From contig JACKIB010000012.1 in NCBI GenBank assembly GCA_020638695.1, forward strand, positions 62,001 through 126,000: 64,000 bases of DNA, in the 5' to 3' direction. The stretch is from Planctomycetota bacterium. GTDB lineage: Bacteria > Planctomycetota > UBA1135 > UBA2386. The notes below the pieces were generated by a model. The model saw only the letters and a list, made by a program, of their open reading frames with translations, searched no databases and was not told the DNA's origin. Below, in pieces: positions 17,295 to 26,082 of this stretch. Made by a program: the position numbers and the translations under genes. Position 1 is the stretch's first letter. Each line of letters starts with the position of its first letter.

Positions 17295-18277
17295 GCACCG
17301 CTCGGGTCGCGATCCTCGGCGCCAGCGGCTACGTCGGCCGGGAGCTCGCAGCGCTGGTGGCCCAGCACCCCGAGCTGCACCTCGCCGCGTGCATGGGCGC
17401 CCGCGCCGGCATCACCCCCGAGCCCCCGGAGCTGCCGGTCGACCTTGCGATCGAGCCGCTGGATCTCGATCGGCTGGACGGAGTGGATGCGGTGTTCGTC
17501 TGCACGCCGCACGGCCACGCCGCACCGCTGGTGCAGGAAGCGCTGCACCGCGGCTGCCGAGTGGTCGACTTGTCGGCCGACTTCCGGTTGCGCGATCCGG
17601 AGCTCTACGCGGCGACCTACGGAGTCGAGCATCCGTGCCCCGAGCTGTTGGAAGAGGCGGTGTACGGGCTGACCGAGCACGCACGTGGACAGCTCGCCAC
17701 GGCCCGACTCTGCGCCAATCCTGGTTGCTACCCGACTTCGATCCTCGTTCCGCTGCTGCCGCTCCTCGACGCGGGCTTGCTGGGCGAAGGGCCGATCATC
17801 TCCGACAGCAAGAGCGGGGTGAGCGGCGCGGGCCAGGCACCCGGGCGCCGCAACGTGTTCGGGGCGGTCGCCGAGAACTTCTTGGCCTACGGCGTGGGCA
17901 CCCACCGGCACGCCCCGGAGATCGCACAGGTCGCGGGCACCGACCGCGTGGTGTTCGTCCCCCACCTGTTGCCGATGTTCCGCGGCATGCTCTCGACGCT
18001 CTACGTCAGTCCCGCGCCGGGCATCGACGCCGATGCGGTGCGCAACTACCTGGCCGAGCGCTACCGCGACGAGCCGTTCGTCCGAGTGTTCGACCGCGGC
18101 CAGCCGGAGACCAACCGCGTAGCCCGCACCAACCAGTGCCACATCGGTGTCGCAGCGGTCGGCTCGCAGGTGGTGATCACCTCGGCGATCGACAACTTGG
18201 GCAAGGGTGCTGCCGGACAGGCTCTGCAGAACCTCAACGCGATGCTCGGGTTGCCGGAAGGGCTGGGGCTGCGATGA
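17291..18277 (+). CDS. argC: N-acetyl-gamma-glutamyl-phosphate reductase
   Basis: 328 residues, GTG start overlapping the argR stop. It catalyses the third step of ornithine synthesis, NADPH-dependent reduction of N-acetylglutamyl phosphate. The N-terminal Rossmann motif is GASGYVGRELAAL, and the catalytic Cys lies in CANPGCYPTSI. The conserved GTHRHAPEI stretch is also present. The end overlaps argB by ATGA. Length and motifs are standard for the type I enzyme. Confidence 0.95.
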   Translation: MSTARVAILGASGYVGRELAALVAQHPELHLAACMGARAGITPEPPELPVDLAIEPLDLDRLDGVDAVFVCTPHGHAAPLVQEALHRGCRVVDLSADFRLRDPELYAATYGVEHPCPELLEEAVYGLTEHARGQLATARLCANPGCYPTSILVPLLPLLDAGLLGEGPIISDSKSGVSGAGQAPGRRNVFGAVAENFLAYGVGTHRHAPEIAQVAGTDRVVFVPHLLPMFRGMLSTLYVSPAPGIDADAVRNYLAERYRDEPFVRVFDRGQPETNRVARTNQCHIGVAAVGSQVVITSAIDNLGKGAAGQALQNLNAMLGLPEGLGLR

Positions 18278-19077
18278 GGGCAGTGGTCAAGATCGGCGGC
18301 GCGCAACTCGGCGAGGCACAGGCGCGGGCCCGCCTGGCGCAGGCGGTGGCCAGCGCGCAGGAGCGCGGTCACGAGGTGATCCTGGTGCACGGCGGCGGCG
18401 ATCAGATCCGCGCGCTGACGCCACGGCTCGGCCTGACCGACCGCTACCACGAAGGCCTGCGGATCACCGACGCGGCGACCGCGGAGGTCGCCCTGATGGT
18501 GCTCGGCGGGCAGGTCAATCGGTGGCTGGTGCACGCGCTGCAGGGCGCCGGGATCGACGCGGTAGGCATCACCGGCGCGGACGGCGACTCGTTCCGCGCC
18601 CGCCCGCTGCAGAATGCCGGGGTCGACCTCGGGTTCGTCGGCGAGGTGTCGGCGGTGGACGCGCGCTTGATCGAGGCGCTGCTCGACACCGGAGTGGTCC
18701 CCGTGATTGCGACGGTGGCACCGCTCGATCCGGCCATCGCCGGCGACGCCAGCCAGTTCTACAACATCAACGCCGACCATGCGGCCGGGCCGCTGGCCCG
18801 CGCATTCGCCGCCGAGGCGCTGTTGTTCCTCACGGACGTACCCGGCGTGCTCGACGGAGACGGCACGCTGATCCCCCGCCTGACCCCGTCCCGCTGCCAC
18901 GAGCTGCGGCAAGCCGGCGTGATCCGTGGCGGCATGATCCCGAAAGTCGAAGCCGCGTTCGCCGCCCTCGCGGCGCACCCTCGGGCCACCGTGAAGATCG
19001 CCCCGGCGGCGGTGGACGGCGCGATCGACAACGCGCTGCTCTCGACCACCGGCACCACCTTTGTCTGCGACCGCTGA
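18274..19077 (+). CDS. argB: Acetylglutamate kinase
   Basis: 267 residues. It phosphorylates N-acetylglutamate in the second step. The amino-acid kinase fold begins at once with VVKIGGAQL, followed by LVHGGGDQI and, later, FYNINADHAAG and FLTDVPGVLDGDG. The protein lacks the extra N-terminal helix that arginine-inhibited hexameric enzymes carry; by this criterion it would be of the arginine-insensitive type, leaving control mainly to ArgR (inference). The start overlaps the argC stop (ATGA); argD begins 15 bases later. Confidence 0.93.
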   Translation: MRAVVKIGGAQLGEAQARARLAQAVASAQERGHEVILVHGGGDQIRALTPRLGLTDRYHEGLRITDAATAEVALMVLGGQVNRWLVHALQGAGIDAVGITGADGDSFRARPLQNAGVDLGFVGEVSAVDARLIEALLDTGVVPVIATVAPLDPAIAGDASQFYNINADHAAGPLARAFAAEALLFLTDVPGVLDGDGTLIPRLTPSRCHELRQAGVIRGGMIPKVEAAFAALAAHPRATVKIAPAAVDGAIDNALLSTTGTTFVCDR

Positions 19078-19092
19078 CCCCTGACCAAACCG

Positions 19093-20280
19093 ATGGACGA
19101 GCACGTCATCAAGACCTACCGCCGCGCCGAACCGGTGTTCGTGCGCGGGCAAGGCGCCTGCCTCTACACCGACCAGGGTCGGGAGTACCTCGACTTCCTC
19201 GGCGGCATCGCGGTGTCCGCACTCGGCCACGGACACCCGAAGCTGGTCGAAGCGCTGCAAGACCAGGTCGGCAAGGTGCTGCACGTCAGCAACCTGCTAC
19301 GCCACCCCTACACCGAGGAAGTCGCCGAGCGGGTGACGCGACTCGCTGGCATGGCCGAGGTGTTCTTCTGCAACAGCGGCACCGAAGCGAACGAGGCGGC
19401 GCTCAAGATCGCACGCAAGCACCACTTCGCCAAGGGGACCGGGCGCACCGGGTTCGTCGCGCTGGAGGGCAGCTTCCACGGTCGAACCATGGGAGCGCTG
19501 TCGGTGACGCACAACCGCGCCTACCGGGAGCCGTTCGCCCCGCTGTGCGGCGAAGTCACCTTCGTCGCCCCGGGCGATGCAGACGCGCTGCGCCGCGCGC
19601 TAGCTCGGCAGCCGGCGGCGCTGATCCTCGAGCCGATCCAAGGCGAGACCGGAGTCCACGAGCTGCCCCACGAGTTCCTGCGGCTCGCCCGCGAGCTGTG
19701 CACCGAGACCGGCACCATCCTGATCCACGACGAAGTCCAGTGCGGCAGTGGGCGCACCGGCACGTTCCTGTGCGCACAGCAGGCCGGTGTCACACCCGAC
19801 ATCGTGACGCTCGCCAAGCCGATCGCCGGCGGGCTACCGATGGGGATGACGCTGATCGGCGAAACGCTGAGCGGCACGTTGCAGCCCGGCGACCACGGGT
19901 CGACGTTCGCCGGCGGGCCGCTGGCGTGCCGCGGTGCCCTGGTGTTGTTGCGCGAACTCGAGGAAGGCGGCCTGCAGCAGCGCATCCGCGAACTCGGTGC
20001 ACACCTCACCACCGCGCTCGACGGCCTTGTGGCGCTGAGTGAGCACGTAGTCGAACGGCGCGGGCGCGGTTTGATGCAGGCGGTCCAGCTCGACCCGTCA
20101 CTCGACGCCCGGGAGGTGCAGCGCCAGCTGTTCACCATGGGCCTGATCGTCAATGCCACCGGCCCGGACACCCTGCGCATCCTGCCGCCGTTCGTGGTCA
20201 CACAGGCACAGGTGTTCCGCGCCGCCGACCTGATCCGCACCGCCGTCGACCAGCTCACCGCACAGGCCCCACAGCGATGA
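19093..20280 (+). CDS. argD: Acetylornithine aminotransferase
   Basis: 395 residues, a class III PLP aminotransferase. Lys242 in LAKPIAGGLPMG should form the Schiff base; upstream are FFCNSGTEANEAALK, FHGRTMGALSVT and LIHDEVQCGSGRTG. It converts N-acetylglutamate semialdehyde to N-acetylornithine with glutamate as donor, and such enzymes often also serve lysine synthesis. It ends in a 4-base overlap with argF. Confidence 0.93.
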   Translation: MDEHVIKTYRRAEPVFVRGQGACLYTDQGREYLDFLGGIAVSALGHGHPKLVEALQDQVGKVLHVSNLLRHPYTEEVAERVTRLAGMAEVFFCNSGTEANEAALKIARKHHFAKGTGRTGFVALEGSFHGRTMGALSVTHNRAYREPFAPLCGEVTFVAPGDADALRRALARQPAALILEPIQGETGVHELPHEFLRLARELCTETGTILIHDEVQCGSGRTGTFLCAQQAGVTPDIVTLAKPIAGGLPMGMTLIGETLSGTLQPGDHGSTFAGGPLACRGALVLLRELEEGGLQQRIRELGAHLTTALDGLVALSEHVVERRGRGLMQAVQLDPSLDAREVQRQLFTMGLIVNATGPDTLRILPPFVVTQAQVFRAADLIRTAVDQLTAQAPQR

Positions 20281-21224
20281 CCGACAATCCGTTCCACAAG
20301 CTCCCGCACAAGGATCTCATCAGCACCGCTCGCTACACGCCCGACGAGATCCGGGCGGTGTTCGCCACCGCCGCCGAACTGAAGGCGCGCCGCGACGTGC
20401 ACACCGGCGTGCTGCGCAACAAGCGCCTGGCGATGATCTTCGAGAAGGACAGTCTGCGCACCCGCTTCACCTTCGACATCGGCATCCAGGACCTCGGCGG
20501 CAGCGCGGTGTTCATGGACCACCGCGACGCACGTATCGGTTCGCGGGAGAACGTGTGCGACGTGGCGAAGAACCTCGAGCGATGGGCCGACATCATCGTG
20601 CTGCGCACCTTCAAGCACCGGGTCATCACCGAGATGGCGGCGTGCTGCGACATCCCGGTGATCAACGGGCTGTCCGACTTCCTGCACCCATGCCAGGCAC
20701 TGGCCGACTTCTTCACCCTCACCGAGCTGTGGGGCGATGTGCGCGGCAAGCGGGTGTGCTTCGTCGGCGACGGCAACAACACCTGCCACTCGCTGATGCA
20801 CGTCGGTTCCAAACTGGGCGCCCACGTCACCGTGTGCACGCCGGAGGGCTACGAGCCCAACTCCAAAGTGGTCAACCAGGCGATGAAGATCGGCCAGCAC
20901 ACCGGCAGCGAGATCACCATTCTCAACGATCCAGACCTCGCCACCGAGGGCGCCGACGCCATCTACACCGACGTGTGGGCGAGCATGGGGCAGGAAGACG
21001 AGATCGAGGAGCGCGCGGCGGTGTTCGCCGACTACCAGGTCGACGAGGAGATGATGGAGAACGCCAACGACGGCGCGGTGTTCATGCACTGCCTGCCGGC
21101 GCACCGCGGCGCGGAGGTGACCGCCGCCGTCATGGACAGCCCCCACTCGATCGTCTACGACATCGCCGAGAACCGCCTGCACGTGCAGAAGGCGGTGATG
21201 TCCATGTTGTCCGCGACCCGTTGA
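20277..21224 (+). CDS. argF: Ornithine carbamoyltransferase
   Basis: 315 residues. The carbamoyl-phosphate loop reads KDSLRTRFTFD, where the common form is STRTR. HPCQALADFFT and the ornithine-site motif MHCLPAHRGAEV are intact. It makes citrulline from ornithine and carbamoyl phosphate. The ornithine-type HCLP motif argues against an acetylornithine carbamoyltransferase, and the argJ gene in the same operon fits a pathway running through free ornithine. Start overlaps the argD stop (ATGA). Confidence 0.93.
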   Translation: MTDNPFHKLPHKDLISTARYTPDEIRAVFATAAELKARRDVHTGVLRNKRLAMIFEKDSLRTRFTFDIGIQDLGGSAVFMDHRDARIGSRENVCDVAKNLERWADIIVLRTFKHRVITEMAACCDIPVINGLSDFLHPCQALADFFTLTELWGDVRGKRVCFVGDGNNTCHSLMHVGSKLGAHVTVCTPEGYEPNSKVVNQAMKIGQHTGSEITILNDPDLATEGADAIYTDVWASMGQEDEIEERAAVFADYQVDEEMMENANDGAVFMHCLPAHRGAEVTAAVMDSPHSIVYDIAENRLHVQKAVMSMLSATR

Positions 21225-21231
21225 TCAACGC

Positions 21232-22455
21232 ATGACCGCACAAGCCAACAACCAACGGGTCGTCCTCGCCTACTCCGGCGGCCTCGACACGTCGATCATC
21301 ATCCCGTACCTGCGCGAGCGCTACGGCTTGGAGGTCCACTGCTACGCCGGCGATGTCGGACAGGGCGCCGGCGAACTGGCCGGGCTCGAGGACAAGGCGC
21401 GGCGCACCGGGGCCGCGTCGTGCCGGATCGCCGATCTGCGCGACGAGTTCCTGCGCGGCTACGTGTGGCCGTGCCTGCGGGCGATGGCGGTCTACGAAGG
21501 CCGCTACCTGTTGGGCACCAGCATGGCGCGACCGGTGCTGGCCAAGGGCCAGGTGGAGTACGCCAAGGAGGTCGGAGCCCGGTTCGTGGCTCACGGCTGT
21601 ACCGGCAAGGGCAACGACCAAGTGCGGTTCGAGCTCGCCTACATGTGCCTCGATCCGGACCTCGAGATCATCGCACCGTGGCGCGACTGGGACATCCGCT
21701 CGCGCGAGGACGCGCTCGACTACGCCGCAGCACGCGGGATCGAGGTCACCGCGAGCCGCACCAAGATCTACTCGCGCGACCGCAACCTGTGGCACATCAG
21801 CCACGAGGGTGGAGCACTGGAGGATCCCGGCAACGCGCCGCCCGAGGACGTATGGATGCTGACCACCGCGCCGGAGCGGGCACCGAACGAGCCGTACATC
21901 CTGACGCTCGGGTTCGAACGCGGCGTGCCGGTCAGCCTCGACGGCAAGGAACTCGAACCGGTCGCGCTGATCGAGAGTCTCAACGAACTCGGTGGCACGC
22001 ACGGGATCGGGCGGGTCGACATCACCGAGAACCGCCTGGTCGGCATGAAGTCGCGTGGCGTCTACGAGACCCCGGGCGGCACCATCGTGCTCGAGGCGTT
22101 GCGCACCCTGCGGTCACTGACGATCGAGCGCGACACCCTGCGCGCCGCCGAGAAGCTGGCGATCGACTACGCCGACCTGGTGTACACCGGACGCTGGTTC
22201 CATCCGCTGCGCGAAGCACTCGACGCGTTCTTCAGCAGGGTCACCGCGCACGTCACCGGCGAAGTCGAAGTCCGGTTGCTGAAGGGGCAAGCGACCGCGA
22301 TCGCCGCCTGCAGCCCGTTCAGCCTCTACTCCGAGGACCTGGCGACGTTCGGCGCCAGCGTCGGAGTCGACCACGCCGACAGCCGCGGGTTCGTCAAGCT
22401 GTACGGTCTGCCCGGGATGGTGGCGGCACGGGTGCAACGGGAGTTCGGCTCTTGA
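21232..22455 (+). CDS. argG: Argininosuccinate synthase
   Basis: 407 residues. The PP-loop AYSGGLDTSIIIPYL binds ATP; GCTGKGNDQVRFE and the downstream YSRDRNLWHISHEGG are also typical. It joins citrulline and aspartate. It starts seven bases after argF and ends in TTGA, where argH begins. Length is normal. Confidence 0.95.
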   Translation: MTAQANNQRVVLAYSGGLDTSIIIPYLRERYGLEVHCYAGDVGQGAGELAGLEDKARRTGAASCRIADLRDEFLRGYVWPCLRAMAVYEGRYLLGTSMARPVLAKGQVEYAKEVGARFVAHGCTGKGNDQVRFELAYMCLDPDLEIIAPWRDWDIRSREDALDYAAARGIEVTASRTKIYSRDRNLWHISHEGGALEDPGNAPPEDVWMLTTAPERAPNEPYILTLGFERGVPVSLDGKELEPVALIESLNELGGTHGIGRVDITENRLVGMKSRGVYETPGGTIVLEALRTLRSLTIERDTLRAAEKLAIDYADLVYTGRWFHPLREALDAFFSRVTAHVTGEVEVRLLKGQATAIAACSPFSLYSEDLATFGASVGVDHADSRGFVKLYGLPGMVAARVQREFGS

Positions 22456-23843
22456 AGGCCAAGCTGTGGGGTGGACGCTTCGCCGGCGGGCTCGATCCCG
22501 CGTTCGAGTCGTTCAACCGCAGCCTGCCGTTCGACCACCGCTTGGTGCAACAGGACCTGACCGGCAGCATCGCCTGGGCCGAAGCGCTGGGCGCCGCCGG
22601 CGTGCTGACCGCGGGTGAGCGGCAGAAGCTCTCGAAAGCGCTCCGCGCGCTGGCACAGGAGCTCGCTGCCGATCCGGCGCCGCTGCACGAGAGCGATGCC
22701 GAGGACGTGCACAGCTTCGTCGAGGCGGCGCTCCGCGACCGGGTCGGCGACCTGGCGAAGAAGCTCCACACCGGACGCTCGCGCAACGACCAAGTGGCGA
22801 CCGACCTGAAGCTGTGGCTGCGCGACGCGGTCGCCGACCTCGACACCGGTCTGCACGCCTTGATGGCGGCCTTGGTCGCCCTGGCGCACCGCTACGCCGA
22901 GCTGCCGATGCCCGGCTACACGCACCTGCAGCGCGGCCAGCCGATCACCGTGGGCCACCACGCACTCGCCTACGTCGAAATGCTGGCCCGCGACCGCGCT
23001 CGGCTCGAGGACGCGGCGGCGCGCATGGACACCTGCCCGCTGGGCAGCGGCGCACTGGCGGGCACCGCATTCGAGATCGACCGGAAGGCGCTGGCCGGCG
23101 CACTCGACTTCGCCGCGGCGACCCGCAACAGCCTCGATGCGGTGAGCGACCGCGACCACGTGTGCGAGGTGGTGTTCGCCTGCAGCATGGTGATGGTGCA
23201 CCTGTCGCGACTCGCCGAGGACTGGATCTTCTTCGCGACGTTCGAAGCCGGCTTCCTGCAGTTCGGCGACGCGGTGGCCACCGGCAGCAGCTTGATGCCG
23301 CAGAAGAAGAACCCCGACGCGATGGAACTGCTGCGCGGCAAGACCGGCCGGGTCGCCGGTAGCCTGCAGGGCCTGCTGATGGTGCTCAAGGGCTTGCCGC
23401 TCGCTTACGACAAGGACCTGCAAGAGGACAAGGAGGCGCTGTTCGACGCGGTCGACACAACGAACGCCTGCCTGCGGGTCGCCGCAGTCGCGGTGCAGCA
23501 CGCCGAGTTCACCGAGCGCTGCAGGACTGCCGCCGGGCGCGGCTACCTGAACGCCACCGACGTCGCCGACTTGTTGGTCGCCGCAGGCGTGCCGTTCCGC
23601 GATGCCCACGAGCGCACCGGAACCGCAGTGCGCCGAGCGATCGAACACGGCGTCGAGATCGAGGAGCTGCCGGCCGAGCAGCTGGCCGAGCTGCTCCCCG
23701 AGCTCGGCTCGGACTTGCGGCAGCAGCTCGCGGTGGAGACGGTCCTGCGGCGGCGCCGCGTCGTCGGCGGCACGGCGCCGCAGCGCGTGCGCGCCGAGGT
23801 GAAGGCATGGCAGAACAAGCTGACGAAGCAATCGAACCGATGA
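22452..23843 (+). CDS. argH: Argininosuccinate lyase
   Basis: 463 residues from a TTG start at 22452 that overlaps the argG stop by four bases (TTGA). The first residues, KAKLWGGRFAGGLDPAFESF, are the conserved N-terminus of the family, so no later start is possible. The fumarase-superfamily signature GSSLMPQKKNPDAMEL is present, as are TGRSRNDQVATD and MPGYTHLQRGQP. It cleaves argininosuccinate to arginine and fumarate. The 3' end overlaps the acetyltransferase gene. Confidence 0.95.
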   Translation: MKAKLWGGRFAGGLDPAFESFNRSLPFDHRLVQQDLTGSIAWAEALGAAGVLTAGERQKLSKALRALAQELAADPAPLHESDAEDVHSFVEAALRDRVGDLAKKLHTGRSRNDQVATDLKLWLRDAVADLDTGLHALMAALVALAHRYAELPMPGYTHLQRGQPITVGHHALAYVEMLARDRARLEDAAARMDTCPLGSGALAGTAFEIDRKALAGALDFAAATRNSLDAVSDRDHVCEVVFACSMVMVHLSRLAEDWIFFATFEAGFLQFGDAVATGSSLMPQKKNPDAMELLRGKTGRVAGSLQGLLMVLKGLPLAYDKDLQEDKEALFDAVDTTNACLRVAAVAVQHAEFTERCRTAAGRGYLNATDVADLLVAAGVPFRDAHERTGTAVRRAIEHGVEIEELPAEQLAELLPELGSDLRQQLAVETVLRRRRVVGGTAPQRVRAEVKAWQNKLTKQSNR

Positions 23844-24403
23844 CGAGCCCGAACCCGGACGACGTCGTGATCCGCAAGGCCACCATCGCCGACTGCGGGC
23901 CGATCCTCAAGCTGATCAACGAGCTGGCGGTGCAGCAGGTTCTGCTGCCGCGTTCGCCCGCTTCGGTGGTCGAGAACATCCGTGATTTCTTCATCGCCGA
24001 CGCCGGCGGCGTGTTCGTCGGCTGCGGCGCCCTGCACGTGGTGTGGACCGACCTCGGCGAGATCCGCTCGATCGCGGTCGAACCGACCGCCCAACGCGCA
24101 GGGTTGGGCCGCCGGCTGGTCGATGCGATGGTCGACGAGGCGCTGCGGCTGGGAGTCGCCAAGTTGTTCGCCTTCACCTACGTGCCGAAGTTCTTCGAGA
24201 AGGTCGGCTTCCACTTGGTGAAGCACGGCGACCTGCCGCACAAGGTGTTCAACGACTGCCTGCACTGCCCGAAGTTCACCGCCTGCGACGAGATCGCGAT
24301 GGAGCGCACCCTGTTCGCTCCCCCGCCCTCGCCGCTGCGTTTCGGGATCCCGGTGTCGCAGACCCCGGTCCCCGAACCCACCCGCCGCGAGCCGACTCCA
24401 TGA
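23840..24403 (+). CDS. GNAT acetyltransferase, probable N-acetylglutamate synthase
   Basis: 187 residues from the ATG at 23840, which overlaps the argH stop in the same ATGA fashion as its neighbours; an in-frame ATG at 23807 would overlap argH by 37 bases. The GNAT fold shows motif A as IRSIAVEPTAQRAGLGRRL with the acetyl-CoA loop QRAGLG. KVGFHLVKHGDLPHKVFNDC is typical of short ArgA-type synthases that lack the kinase-like domain. The first step of the pathway is otherwise covered only by ArgJ, so an N-acetylglutamate synthase role is likely. The symbol argA is withheld because specificity cannot be read with certainty. Confidence 0.85.
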   Translation: MTSPNPDDVVIRKATIADCGPILKLINELAVQQVLLPRSPASVVENIRDFFIADAGGVFVGCGALHVVWTDLGEIRSIAVEPTAQRAGLGRRLVDAMVDEALRLGVAKLFAFTYVPKFFEKVGFHLVKHGDLPHKVFNDCLHCPKFTACDEIAMERTLFAPPPSPLRFGIPVSQTPVPEPTRREPTP

Positions 24404-25605
24404 CCGAACCCATCGCCCTGCCACCCGGCTTTCGTGCTGCGGGGCTGCACGCCGGGATCAAGAAGAACGGCAAGCCGGACCTCGGCGTGCTGATCGCCGA
24501 CCACGCCTACCCGGCGTACGCGATGTTCACTCAGAACCACCTGCTCGGCGCGCACATCCCGGTGTGCCGCGAGCACCTGTCGCGCAGCGGCGGCCAGGTT
24601 CGTGCGGTGCTGGTCAACTCGGGGAACGCCAACTGCGCCACCGGATCCGCGGGCATCGGCGACAACCGCGCGGTGTGCCGCGCGGTGGCCGACCACCTCG
24701 GTTGTCCGATTCAGCAGGTGTTGTTCCTCAGCACCGGGGTGATCGGTGCGCGCCTCCCGGTCGCGGTGATCGTCGACGCCGTGCCCGGACTGTGCGACCG
24801 CGCGCACGAAGCCGGTGCGCGGGAGTTCGCCGAAGCGATCATGACCACCGACACGCACCCCAAGCTCGCCAGCGAGGTGATCCACGCCACCGACGGCGCA
24901 GCGGTGCAGGTGACCGGAATCGCCAAGGGCGCCGGGATGATCCACCCCGACATGGCGACCCTGCTGGCGTTCCTGGTCACCGAAGGCCGCAGCGAGGCGG
25001 ACTTGGCGATGGGGCTCCGCGCGATCGCCGACCAGACGTTCCACCGGGTCACGATCGATGGCGACACGTCACCCAACGACACGCTGCTGTTGTGGACCGC
25101 GGCGCGCCACTGGTGCCGCCCGACGGCGGACGAACACGGGCTGCCGGTCCATCCGCTCGAAGACTCACTCACCCGCGCCGGCCGGAGCCTGGCGCGGATG
25201 ATCGCGCGCGACGGCGAAGGAGCGACGCGCCTCGTCACCGTGCAGGTGCGCGGTTGCATGAGCGACCAGGACACCCTCGATCTCGGCCGGTTCGTGGCGA
25301 CGAGTCCGCTGGTGAAGACCGCGGTGTTCGGTCGCGACCCGAACTGGGGTCGCATCCTGTCCGCGGCAGGTGCGTGCGGCCTACCGATCGACATCGAGCG
25401 GGCCCGCGTGTGGATCGGCGATGCCGAGCTGTTCTCGGAGGGCAAGCCGCACCCGCAGAACGAGGCGGCGGCGCGCCAGCACCTGCTCGACCAGGAAGAC
25501 GTGGTGCTCGGAATCGACGCGGGGATGGGTCCGTTCTGCGGCGAAGTCTGGACCTGCGACTTCAGCGATCGCTACGTGTCGATCAACGCCGACTACCGGA
25601 GCTGA
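24400..25605 (+). CDS. argJ: Ornithine acetyltransferase ArgJ
   Basis: 401 residues. Start overlaps the preceding stop (ATGA). The autocleavage site is HPDMATLLAF, where Thr187 becomes the N-terminal nucleophile of the beta chain. NSGNANCATG, IDGDTSPNDT and FGRDPNWGRI are further family motifs. It moves the acetyl group from acetylornithine to glutamate and so recycles it; some members also use acetyl-CoA. With argJ present no argE deacetylase is needed, and none is in the operon. Confidence 0.95.
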   Translation: MTEPIALPPGFRAAGLHAGIKKNGKPDLGVLIADHAYPAYAMFTQNHLLGAHIPVCREHLSRSGGQVRAVLVNSGNANCATGSAGIGDNRAVCRAVADHLGCPIQQVLFLSTGVIGARLPVAVIVDAVPGLCDRAHEAGAREFAEAIMTTDTHPKLASEVIHATDGAAVQVTGIAKGAGMIHPDMATLLAFLVTEGRSEADLAMGLRAIADQTFHRVTIDGDTSPNDTLLLWTAARHWCRPTADEHGLPVHPLEDSLTRAGRSLARMIARDGEGATRLVTVQVRGCMSDQDTLDLGRFVATSPLVKTAVFGRDPNWGRILSAAGACGLPIDIERARVWIGDAELFSEGKPHPQNEAAARQHLLDQEDVVLGIDAGMGPFCGEVWTCDFSDRYVSINADYRS

Positions 25606-26082
25606 GGGGCGGGGGAACGCGGACTGGGCAGAATGGGGTGGAGCGGCTCCGCTCAGCCCGCAATCGCGCCGAACCGCAGTTGTTCCAACAGAGATCTCGA
25701 GTGACTCGAGGATCAGGGTTGGCCCCCGAGCCGACGAATGCAGGCCGCGCGGCGCGCACCCGGCTCCGCTGCAAAGGACACTTGGCCCGTACCGTCCATG
25801 AGGGGCAGCGCGGAGCCGTGCAGGTCGTTGCCGGCAAGAAGGATGGCGGGCCGTGCCCCGGGGTGGGACGCGTCCCCGTCGAGGAGTGGTTCGGCGTGCC
25901 GCGCCGCGTGGGCGTTCCATGCCGGTCGATGCTGGTGAATGCCGCTGCCGACACTGGGGTGACGGATTGCAGCTGTGCCCAGCTGGGCGGCGAAATCCAC
26001 GGCGGTGCAGGCCGCGGGGAGTGACGCCACCCCGGGTGCTGTGCCGGACCCACCCAGCGCGCCGGGTGGGTCCTATCGCGCA
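25606..26082. other. Intergenic region with a terminator-like hairpin
   Basis: 477 bases between convergent genes. I see no convincing coding frame. The only structure is the hairpin at 26046-26073. Confidence 0.5.
26046..26073. terminator. Terminator-like hairpin between convergent genes
   Basis: GGACCCACCC and GGGTGGGTCC pair perfectly over 10 bp around the 8-base loop AGCGCGCC. It lies 10 bases downstream of the FG-GAP gene stop on the minus strand. There is no T-run on either side, so it is not a textbook intrinsic terminator. Confidence 0.5.
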
